From: Phaeobacter gallaeciensis
GTDB lineage: Bacteria; Pseudomonadota; Alphaproteobacteria; Rhodobacterales; Rhodobacteraceae
Length of the DNA: 64,000 nt
NCBI RefSeq assembly: GCF_001678945.1
Contig: NZ_CP015124.1
Span: 1,733,501 to 1,797,500 of the forward strand
Direction: 5' to 3'
The position numbers were made by a program, and so were the translations under genes. Shown here one piece after another: positions 54,677 through 62,372 of this stretch. The notes under the pieces are model-generated. The model did not search any database. It saw only the letters and a list, made by a program, of their open reading frames with translations, and was not told where the DNA came from. Numbering within the stretch: position 1 is the first letter of the stretch; each line of letters starts with the position of its first letter.

Positions 54677-54691
54677 GTATCACAGTGATAC
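54677..54691. promoter_or_regulatory. Perfect palindrome upstream of the unrecognised gene
   Basis: GTATCAC at 54677-54683 and GTGATAC at 54685-54691 are exact inverted copies around a single A. The site is 49 bases before the ATG at 54628, a normal place for a repressor operator. No regulator gene lies next to it. Confidence 0.5.
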
Positions 54692-54892
54692 CCATAAAAA
54701 CGGGTAAACGATGCAGGATACAATCGTTAAAGTTGTCTTGGGCGACATGCCAGCACGGCTGCTTCCGTCACACGACGTGATGCTCAAGGCTAGCACCCAG
54801 GTTCAAAAATCATCGCGGAGCTAAGAAGCATTCTTGGACGTTACGCCGCGAAGCCGACACTGCTGCGGCATTCGGCACCGGCTGAATTCACC

Positions 54893-56143
54893 TCACGCCG
54901 CCACGCTCCCCAGCGGGCGTTCCCGCACCGGCAAATGCACGATGGCGCTGAAGGCCCCGACGGCGACACCGATCCACCACACGAAGGTGTAATCGCCATA
55001 GGCATCATACATCCGCCCCCCCAGCCAGACGCCCAGGAAGCTGCCCAGTTGGTGGCTGAAGAAGACGATCCCGTAAAGCGTCCCCATATAGCGCAGCCCG
55101 TAAATATGCGCGACAAGGCCCGACGTCAGCGGCACCGTCGCCAGCCACAGGGAGCCCATGACGATGGAAAAGACAATCACCGACGTCGGCGTAATCGGCA
55201 CCAGGATGAAGGCCGCCGCCGCGATGGTCCGCCCGGTATAGATCGCCGCCAGCAGGTATTTCTTGGAGTAGCGGTTGCCCAGATATCCCGCCAGCAGGGT
55301 GCCCCCCACATTGGCCGCCCCGATCAGCGAGATCGCAACCGCCCCCAGCGCCGAGGTCGAAGTGATCCCGAGGCTGTAGAGCGCGCCGCCCGGCATGATC
55401 GGCCCGCACATCTCGGTCACGAAGGCCGGGAAATGCGCGGTCACGAACGCCAGCTGATAGCCACAGCTAAAGAATCCGAGGAAGATCAGCGTATAGGACG
55501 GATCCTTGAAGGCCTTGATCAGGATGGTGCCCATGCTCTCTTCAAGCTCAGATTTGCTCGCCATCTGCGGCGCGCGCATAAGCGGCAGCGTCAGGATCAG
55601 CGCCAGCACCACGCCTGCAAAGATCAGGAACACGGTCTGCCACGTCAGGAAGGACAGCATCCATTCCGCCCAGGGCGCGCCAAAGATTTGCCCGGCAGAG
55701 CCTGCCGCCGTGACAATCGCCAGCGACATCGAGCGGTTTTCATCCGAGCTGGCCCGCCCCACGACCGCCAGAACCACGCCAAAGCCGGTGCCCGCAATGC
55801 CAAAGCCCACCAGCCATTCATAGGCCTGCATCTGGAACGGCGTCACCGCGCCTGCGCTCAGCACCAGCCCCGCCGCATAAGTAAGCGCGCCAAGGATGAT
55901 GGCCTTTCTGTCACCGATCTTCTCGGCCACCGCGCCAAAGATCGGCTGCCCGATCCCCCAGGCCAGGTTCTGGATCGCGATCGCCAGCGAGAACTCCGCG
56001 CGCAGCCAGCCGAACTCTTCGGCGATGGGGATCTGGAACACCCCGAACGAGGCGCGCACCGCAAAGCTGACCATGATGATCACGCAGCCCACGATCAAAA
56101 CGGGGGTAAACAAGGGTGTTTTCTGTGCCGCTGCGCTGCTCAT
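54893..56143 (-). CDS. MFS transporter (OFA/monocarboxylate-like)
   Basis: This 416-residue protein has about twelve hydrophobic segments. It contains FGAVAEKIGDRKAI near 68-81 (the loop 2-3 signature) and GYLGNRYSKKYLL in the second half. The start FAVRASFGVFQIPIAEEFGW resembles the oxalate/formate antiporter and monocarboxylate branch of the MFS. GGAGG lies seven bases before the ATG. It sits between two lower-GC genes. Substrate unknown. Confidence 0.82.
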   Translation of the reverse strand: MSSAAAQKTPLFTPVLIVGCVIIMVSFAVRASFGVFQIPIAEEFGWLRAEFSLAIAIQNLAWGIGQPIFGAVAEKIGDRKAIILGALTYAAGLVLSAGAVTPFQMQAYEWLVGFGIAGTGFGVVLAVVGRASSDENRSMSLAIVTAAGSAGQIFGAPWAEWMLSFLTWQTVFLIFAGVVLALILTLPLMRAPQMASKSELEESMGTILIKAFKDPSYTLIFLGFFSCGYQLAFVTAHFPAFVTEMCGPIMPGGALYSLGITSTSALGAVAISLIGAANVGGTLLAGYLGNRYSKKYLLAAIYTGRTIAAAAFILVPITPTSVIVFSIVMGSLWLATVPLTSGLVAHIYGLRYMGTLYGIVFFSHQLGSFLGVWLGGRMYDAYGDYTFVWWIGVAVGAFSAIVHLPVRERPLGSVAA

Positions 56144-56254
56144 TCCGGGTCCTCCAAGTCAGAGCTGCGACGGTAGGCATTGCGGCCCCGGGGTCAATTC
56201 AAGAAATCTGCGCACTCACATAAGGAAAATTGATGTGAGGGTTTGGATGTTGCG

Positions 56255-57772
56255 TCAACCTTGCCCCAGCAGAGCCTTGGCTCCAGCCCAAGCCTCCTTA
56301 GCCCTCATCATGATTGGAGTGACCCATGCTTCGAACCCCGTACCATAATGCGCGGCGAGAGTCAGAATGGTGTCGGAGTTGGCCAAGAACCATCCCACTA
56401 GGGCAGATCCAGCTTCCCCCAGTGGCGCCGTAGCCATCTGGCTGAGAACAAACCCACCGACAACGATTATGGCATTCCGGTTCTGATCCCTCTGCCCCGA
56501 CTGCAACCGCTCCAAATGACGCGCGTGGTCGTGGAACAGCTGCGACAGCTCGCGAATACCTTCGCCAAAGGCCTCGGGCGTTCCTGCAATCGCACCGGAC
56601 AGCGCATCCTGCGCAGGCTGAATCTCAGGCTGCGGCGCGGCTGCATATCGGGCAGCGCGTGCCTCTGCCGCCTCCACATCCGGGTTATCCAGAAACAGCG
56701 ATGGACCAAGTTGCAGGACTCGCTCCAAGGCGTCCACCAGATCGGGGCCAAAGGCCTCTTCCCCTTCCCGCTCGCCCCGACGATCACAAACACCCCGCAG
56801 GGCTTCATGTTCAAAGTAGAGATCCAGCATATCCAGTTCATCAAAGTCCCGATCCGCGTGGACGCGATATTGGCGGACCTGTTCGGCAAGGCGATAATGC
56901 TGGTTTCCCGCCAGTTGCCAAAGCGTCGTCAGGGCTGTGATCAGCCGATCATGCGCTTTGCGTTTGACCCGATCCTGCCGCTCCGCCTCGGTCGGGAAAG
57001 AAGCGACAAGATCGGCCCGGCCATCCTCGGCGATTTCAACGGCCATGCTGTCGGACTGATCGGGGTGTTCCGTCGGTAGCGGCGGCCAATTGTCCGCAAC
57101 CTCGTTCAGGTAGTCGAGGGTTTTCTGTGTTCGCTCCTGATCATCTTCGAGCACTGAAAGTTCTGCCAGCCTTGGGTCAAGATGAGTGGCAGGAGTATCA
57201 AAATACGCGAGCCCTGTCGCAAGCTCACTATCCTGTATCAGCGACGATAAATGCCGAATTGGTCGCAAGTCCCGAATAGATGAATAAGTTACACTCAGCC
57301 ACTCAAGCCTTGTGCAGTCCGACAGTGGGCTAATATCCTCAACCGGTGTTTCATCCAGTGTTATTGACCTAAGGTTCGATAGGCCCTTGAGGACCCGAAC
57401 ATCCTTCACAGCTGTCTGGTCAAGAAACACGACACGCAGTCTATGTAAGTCGGTTAATGGATCAATATCAGATACTTGAGTATTAACAAACGAAATTAAT
57501 TCTAACGCGGTGAGATCGCGCAATGGCGCTAGATCCGACACTTCCGTTTCATCAATTTCAAGAATAGTGAGATGTCTCAACTTGCTAACAATACCAAGGT
57601 CAGACACTCTCGTATTCGAAAGCTTCAGCGTCTTGATACTTGTCAGCCGCCCCAGTTCGACAGGCAGTTCTTCAAGATCCTCTAAATCTGAAAGGTCGAG
57701 ATCTCTCTGACCGGCCTCCTCTGCCGCGATGATCATGCGACGGGCCTCTTCGAAATGCTCTTCTGCGCTCAT
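56255..57772 (-). CDS. Leucine-rich-repeat protein with helical and membrane-type C-terminal region
   Basis: This 505-residue protein has six to seven leucine-rich repeats of 22-23 residues at about 24-175, each of the form LxxLxxLxLxxTxVxDxxPL, the internalin type. A helical region (about 200-430) with acidic and arginine-rich stretches follows, then two hydrophobic segments at about 434-450 and 456-475, which may insert in the membrane. There is no signal peptide. The DNA for the repeats (about 57240-57640) is visibly richer in A+T than that for the C-terminal half, so the gene looks mosaic. Role unknown; internalin-like repeats bind proteins. Confidence 0.7.
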   Translation of the reverse strand: MSAEEHFEEARRMIIAAEEAGQRDLDLSDLEDLEELPVELGRLTSIKTLKLSNTRVSDLGIVSKLRHLTILEIDETEVSDLAPLRDLTALELISFVNTQVSDIDPLTDLHRLRVVFLDQTAVKDVRVLKGLSNLRSITLDETPVEDISPLSDCTRLEWLSVTYSSIRDLRPIRHLSSLIQDSELATGLAYFDTPATHLDPRLAELSVLEDDQERTQKTLDYLNEVADNWPPLPTEHPDQSDSMAVEIAEDGRADLVASFPTEAERQDRVKRKAHDRLITALTTLWQLAGNQHYRLAEQVRQYRVHADRDFDELDMLDLYFEHEALRGVCDRRGEREGEEAFGPDLVDALERVLQLGPSLFLDNPDVEAAEARAARYAAAPQPEIQPAQDALSGAIAGTPEAFGEGIRELSQLFHDHARHLERLQSGQRDQNRNAIIVVGGFVLSQMATAPLGEAGSALVGWFLANSDTILTLAAHYGTGFEAWVTPIMMRAKEAWAGAKALLGQG

Positions 57773-57889
57773 GGGCTGTACTGAAATCTTTTCACTTTCC
57801 TATGACGGGTCCACCTTTACACAGCGACACAGGCCCTGTCATGCTGCAAACCGCACCAGCGCGCCTTTTCAACCGCACGTCCCCGCGTT

Positions 57890-58972
57890 ATGGCTGACCC
57901 CATGACCCAGGTAAGCGCGCTTTATCAGTCCCGCAGCGAGGCAGGCCAGATCCGCCCGGATCCGGCGCAGCAGGCTGTTCTGCCGGAATTTGACCGTATT
58001 GCCCAAGGCCTCATGGCGCCGCCGGTGAAACGCGGCCTCTTCCGCAAGGCTACTCGGGAAGAGGTCAAGGGCCTCTACCTCTGGGGCGGCGTCGGGCGCG
58101 GTAAATCCATGTTGATGGATCTCTTTGTCGATAGTCTGGACGGGATCCCGGCGCGGCGGGTGCACTTCCATGCTTTCATGCAGGAGATCCACGCCAAGAT
58201 GCACGAGGCGCGCCAGAGCGGCGTGCAGGATACCCTCGCGCCGGTGGCAAAGGAGGTCGCCGAGTCGGTGCGCCTTCTGGCCTTTGATGAGATGCAGATT
58301 ACCGACATCACCGATGCGATGATCGTCGGGCGGCTGTTTGAATCCCTGTTTGAGGCAGGCGTCACCGTGGTCACCACCTCGAACCGGGTGCCGGATGATC
58401 TTTACAAAAACGGCCTCAACCGCCAGCTCTTCCTGCCCTTCATCGATCTGATCAAGGAGAAGATGCAGGTCTGGGAAATGGTCAGCCCGGTCGATTACCG
58501 GCAGGACCGGCTCAAGGGCTCACCGGTCTATTTCTCGCCTGTGAATGCCGACTCCCGCGCCCAGCTCCGCGCCATCTGGGAGGATCTGTCGGGCGGTGAT
58601 GCCCAGCCCCTGACGCTTGAGGTGAAGGGCCGCGAGGTCGTGCTGCCCGGTTTCAGGAATGGCGTGGCAAGGGCAAGTTTTTATGACCTTTGCGGCAAAA
58701 TGCTGGGGCCGGGCGATTATCTGGCCATCGCCGAAGAAGTGAAGGTGCTGGTGCTCGAGGATATCCCGCGCCTGTCCCGCAGCAACTTCAACGAGGCAAA
58801 GCGTTTCGTCACCCTGATCGATGCGCTCTACGAGGCGCAGGTGCGGCTGATCTGCACCGCCGCGGCCGAGCCGGAATATCTATACGTCGAAGGCGACGGT
58901 GCCTTCGAGTTCGAGCGCACCGCCTCGCGCCTGCGGGAAATGCAAGACAAGGATTGGGGACAGGACGGCTGA
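57890..58972 (+). CDS. zapE: Cell division ATPase ZapE (AFG1 family)
   Basis: This 360-residue AAA-type ATPase has Walker A GGVGRGKS at 66-73, Walker B LLAFDEMQITD, and the sensor region VTTSNRVPDDLYKNGLNR that marks the AFG1/ZapE family. In E. coli ZapE binds FtsZ and is needed for division under heat or low oxygen. ATG 57890 or 57902 could start it; no strong ribosome site separates them. It is followed by a copy of the dispersed repeat and then the convergent folC. Confidence 0.88.
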   Translation: MADPMTQVSALYQSRSEAGQIRPDPAQQAVLPEFDRIAQGLMAPPVKRGLFRKATREEVKGLYLWGGVGRGKSMLMDLFVDSLDGIPARRVHFHAFMQEIHAKMHEARQSGVQDTLAPVAKEVAESVRLLAFDEMQITDITDAMIVGRLFESLFEAGVTVVTTSNRVPDDLYKNGLNRQLFLPFIDLIKEKMQVWEMVSPVDYRQDRLKGSPVYFSPVNADSRAQLRAIWEDLSGGDAQPLTLEVKGREVVLPGFRNGVARASFYDLCGKMLGPGDYLAIAEEVKVLVLEDIPRLSRSNFNEAKRFVTLIDALYEAQVRLICTAAAEPEYLYVEGDGAFEFERTASRLREMQDKDWGQDG

Positions 58973-58980
58973 GCCTGCCC

Positions 58981-59057
58981 CGCGCCGCGCAAGCGGCGCC
59001 ACGCCCAACGGGATGAGATCGCAAGATCGAAGACGGGCGGGAGCGCCCCTGCCCGCC
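58981..59057 (+). repeat. Dispersed GC-rich repeat, copy 2
   Basis: It starts with CGCGCCGCGCAAGCGGCGCC, exactly shared over 16 bases with copy 1 (31829-31914). GCCCAACGGG, GATCGCAAGATCG and GACGGGCGGGAGC then a CCCGCC end follow. It fills the gap between the convergent zapE and folC genes, where it could serve as a two-way terminator. Confidence 0.65.
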
Positions 59058-59070
59058 TTTGCCTAATCCC

Positions 59071-60345
59071 TCAGCCGTTTTCGCGCAGGATATGGCCCGC
59101 CAGATAGAGCGATCCGCAGATCAGAACCCGCGCGGAGGGATCTTTGGCGATGATTGCCTGCAGCGCCGACAAGGCATCTTCGGCCCGGGTCGCGGTGATG
59201 CCGACGGATTGCGCCGCCGCCTCGGTTTCCTCAGCGCTCAGCGTCGCCGCCTCGCCGGGGATGGAGATGGCCGTTAGGCTCTCCACATGGGGCGCGAGCG
59301 GTGCCATGTAGCCAGTCACATCCTTGGTGTTCAGCATGCCGCAGATCAGATGCGTTGGCCGTTTCGGCAGCCCCGCCAGCACATCCGCCAGCGCATGACC
59401 AGCCGCCGCGTTATGCCCGCCGTCCAGCCAGAGTTCGGCGCCCGCGGCAGCCTCTACCAGAGGACCGGTCTTCAGCCGCTGCATCCGGGCAGGCCATTCA
59501 GCCCGCGCCATCGCCGCCTCACAAGCCACCTCATCCGCGCCGAGGTGGCGCAGGGCGGCCAGAGCCATTCCCGCGTTCTGCACCTGATGCGCGCCGATCA
59601 GCGCGGGCATCGGCAGGTCCAGCAGCCCGGTTTCATCCTGAAAGATCAGCCGCCCGCGTTCCTCATAGACATGCCAGTGCTGTCCATGGGCGATCAGCGG
59701 CGCGCCAAGGCGAGCGGCGACATCCTCGATCACCTCCATCGCCTCATCCTCCTGCGGACCGACGACCACCGGTACGCCGCGCTTGATGATGCCTGCCTTT
59801 TCGCCCGCGATCTTGGCCAGGGTATTGCCAAGGAACTGTTCGTGATCGATCGACACAGGCGTGATCACCGACAGGGCGGGTTTTTCAATCACGTTGGTGG
59901 CATCCAGCCGCCCGCCAAGTCCGACTTCGAGCAGCGTGTAATCCGCAGGAGTGCGGGCAAAGGCCAGCAGCGCAGCGCAGGTGGTGATCTCGAAATAGGT
60001 GATATTCTCACCGCCATTCTTGGCATAGCACTCGTCGAGCACCTCAGTCAGATGCGCCTCCGAGATCAGTTCTCCGGCCAGACGGATCCGTTCGTGAAAC
60101 CGCGCCAGATGCGGCGAGGTATAGGCATGCACCGATTTTCCGGCCCCTTCGAGGCCCGCACGGATCATCGCCTGGGTCGAACCCTTCCCATTGGTGCCTG
60201 CGATATGGATCACCGGCGGCAGCCTGTCCTGCGGGTTATCCAGCGCCGCCAGCAGCCGCCAGACCCGGTCCAGCGTCAGGTCGATGATCTTGGGGTGCAG
60301 CGCCATCATGCGATCGAGGATGGCGTCGGAACTCGCTTTGGTCAT
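59071..60345 (-). CDS. folC: Bifunctional folylpolyglutamate synthase / dihydrofolate synthase
   Basis: This 424-residue Mur-ligase-family enzyme adds glutamate to dihydropteroate and folates. The ATP loop GTNGKGST is at 50-57. The family segments TSPHLARFHERI near 77-88, LEVGLGGRLDATNVI and SIDHEQFLGNTLAKIAGEKAGI are present, and WLDGGHNAAAG is near 300. Length matches FolC. It follows accD on the same strand by about 100 bases, the common accD-folC order. Confidence 0.92.
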   Translation of the reverse strand: MTKASSDAILDRMMALHPKIIDLTLDRVWRLLAALDNPQDRLPPVIHIAGTNGKGSTQAMIRAGLEGAGKSVHAYTSPHLARFHERIRLAGELISEAHLTEVLDECYAKNGGENITYFEITTCAALLAFARTPADYTLLEVGLGGRLDATNVIEKPALSVITPVSIDHEQFLGNTLAKIAGEKAGIIKRGVPVVVGPQEDEAMEVIEDVAARLGAPLIAHGQHWHVYEERGRLIFQDETGLLDLPMPALIGAHQVQNAGMALAALRHLGADEVACEAAMARAEWPARMQRLKTGPLVEAAAGAELWLDGGHNAAAGHALADVLAGLPKRPTHLICGMLNTKDVTGYMAPLAPHVESLTAISIPGEAATLSAEETEAAAQSVGITATRAEDALSALQAIIAKDPSARVLICGSLYLAGHILRENG

Positions 60346-60446
60346 GGGTGGCTCCCGAACCGGATCTGATGAAAAAGCCCGCCCGCCGGATCAGGCAGAC
60401 GGGCGCGGCAAAGCACCCAGCGCGGGCGCTTCTTTCTATGACAGGG

Positions 60447-61409
60447 CTATTTGCTATCGGCCTCTGCGGCTGCGGCAGATCCCGCGTCGTTTTCGACCTC
60501 TGGCGCAGGCAACTCTTCGGCAACCGGTTCCGGCGCAGGCAGATCGCCGTGCACCTGCGGTGGCATGCTCATCAACATGCGGACGATGGTGATCAGTTCC
60601 TCACGCAGTTCGGTGCGCGGGGTCACCCGGTCCAGCATGCCGTGATCAAGCAGGTATTCCGCGCGCTGGAACCCTTCGGGCAGTTTTTCGCGGATGGTCT
60701 GCTCGATCACCCGGGGGCCTGCAAAACAAATCAGCGCATTGGGTTCGGAGATCTGCACATCGCCCAGCATCGCATAGGAGGCCGTCACACCGCCGGTGGT
60801 GGGATGGGTCAGAACGACGATATAGGGCAGGCCTGCCTCTTTCAGCATCTGCACCGCCACGGTGGTGCGCGGCATCTGCATCAGCGACAGGATGCCTTCC
60901 TGCATGCGGGCACCGCCTGCGGCAGAGAACAGGATAAGCGGCCGGTGCAGCTTTACCGCTTCTTCGGCGGCGGCAATGATCGCATTGCCCACATACATGC
61001 CCATGGAGCCGCCCATGAAGGAAAAGTCCTGCGCCACCGCCACGATGGGCGTACGGCCCATTTCACCAGCAGCGACCAGCATGGCTTCTTTTTCGCCGGT
61101 TTTCTTCTGCGCCGCCTTCATGCGGTCTGGGTATTTCTTCTGGTCGCGGAACTTTAGCGGGTCTGCCAGCGGCTCGGGCACCTCGACCTCGCTGAACACA
61201 CCACCGTCGAACAGGGCCGTGAACCGGTCCCGCGGGGTGATGTGCATGTGATGGCCGCAGTTGGTGCAGACGTTCAGATTGTCCTTCAACTCGCGGTGAA
61301 ACAGCATGGTGCCGCACTCATCGCACTTGGTCCACAGGTTCTCTGGGACTTCGCGGCGCGAGAAGATCGAGTTGATCCGCGGCCGGACGTAGTTGGTGAT
61401 CCAGTTCAT
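60447..61409 (-). CDS. accD: Acetyl-CoA carboxylase carboxyltransferase subunit beta
   Basis: This 320-residue subunit transfers carboxyl from biotin to acetyl-CoA in the first step of fatty acid synthesis. The N-terminal zinc ribbon has C29, C32, C48 and C51 (KCDECG and VCTNCGHH). The crotonase-like core holds GGSMGMYVG and [11 protein letters not shown]. The C-terminal 30 residues are Glu/Pro/Ala-rich and variable, as usual in this group. It precedes folC. Confidence 0.94.
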   Translation of the reverse strand: MNWITNYVRPRINSIFSRREVPENLWTKCDECGTMLFHRELKDNLNVCTNCGHHMHITPRDRFTALFDGGVFSEVEVPEPLADPLKFRDQKKYPDRMKAAQKKTGEKEAMLVAAGEMGRTPIVAVAQDFSFMGGSMGMYVGNAIIAAAEEAVKLHRPLILFSAAGGARMQEGILSLMQMPRTTVAVQMLKEAGLPYIVVLTHPTTGGVTASYAMLGDVQISEPNALICFAGPRVIEQTIREKLPEGFQRAEYLLDHGMLDRVTPRTELREELITIVRMLMSMPPQVHGDLPAPEPVAEELPAPEVENDAGSAAAAEADSK

Positions 61410-61469
61410 ATCGTGCCTCTGTAGGGGCTGTTTGGCCCCTCAGATAAGACTCATTGCGCACAAATGCAA

Positions 61470-62372
61470 TCAGCGGCGTATCGCAAGCCGCGCCGTGAGC
61501 CATGTCACCAGCATCATGGCAAAGTCGACCGCCAGCCAGGGGCGCAGCGCAGCGCCATCGGACATTTCATAGGGCATCAGGTAGAGCGACAGTCCATACA
61601 GACTGGTGGGAGAGGCAAAGACCAGAAGCGCGGTGACGTTGTTGAAGAAATGCACCGCGATGGCAGGTCCCAATGTGCCCGCCCGCGCGGTCAGATCCGC
61701 CATCATGCAGCCGAACACCCCGGCCCAGAGGGTGATCAAAAGCGCATTCTCTCCGGCCTCGGCCGGCAGGTAATGGCCCAGCGCGAACAGGGCCGACGGG
61801 CCAAGGATCCAGACCGCCGGGCTTTTGAAGCGCGCCGCAAGCCCCTGCTGGATATAGCCACGAAAGACGATTTCCTCGGCACTGGTCTGGATCAGCACCA
61901 CCAGCAGCGACACCGGCAACAGCGACAGCCACAACCCCGGTTCCAGATTGGGCTGCAGCGGTTCCCCCATATCATAGGGCGGCAGCAGCGACAGGGCGAT
62001 GCCCAGCGCCAGAAGGTACAGGCTAACCCGGATGAACTGCCGGACCAGCGGTCTCGGATGACCGACGACCGACAGGAAGGACCGATCCTGCAGCAGCCGC
62101 GCGCACAGCGCCACGCCCACGGTGATGAACAGGAACCCGCCCAGAAGCACCAGCATCGCCCCCGGCGTGCTGCCATCGCGCAGCCCCTGCAGCCAGACGC
62201 CGGGGAACAGCGCCGCCAGCAGCGGCAGCACTATCGAGGACAGGGCAAAGCTGATGAGGTAGATCAGAACCAGCCCAAGCCCCAGCCGCCACAGCTGCGG
62301 TTTCCTGCGGGCGCTGCGCACCAGCGCCTCATGGGCGGAATAATTCTGTCTATTCAGCATTCGGATCCGCAT
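61470..62372 (-). CDS. CPBP-family intramembrane glutamic endopeptidase
   Basis: This 300-residue membrane protein has seven or eight hydrophobic segments and the CPBP/Rce1 motifs: E166-E167-x3-R171 (SAEEIVFRG), H200 (FALGH) and H241 with N245 (VHFFNN). These form the glutamate-based protease site. The ATG at 62372 overlaps the end of the ABC/cyclic-nucleotide gene by 23 bases; a second ATG at 62360 overlaps by 11. Such overlap suggests a shared role with that membrane protein. Substrate unknown. Confidence 0.82.
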   Translation of the reverse strand: MRIRMLNRQNYSAHEALVRSARRKPQLWRLGLGLVLIYLISFALSSIVLPLLAALFPGVWLQGLRDGSTPGAMLVLLGGFLFITVGVALCARLLQDRSFLSVVGHPRPLVRQFIRVSLYLLALGIALSLLPPYDMGEPLQPNLEPGLWLSLLPVSLLVVLIQTSAEEIVFRGYIQQGLAARFKSPAVWILGPSALFALGHYLPAEAGENALLITLWAGVFGCMMADLTARAGTLGPAIAVHFFNNVTALLVFASPTSLYGLSLYLMPYEMSDGAALRPWLAVDFAMMLVTWLTARLAIRR

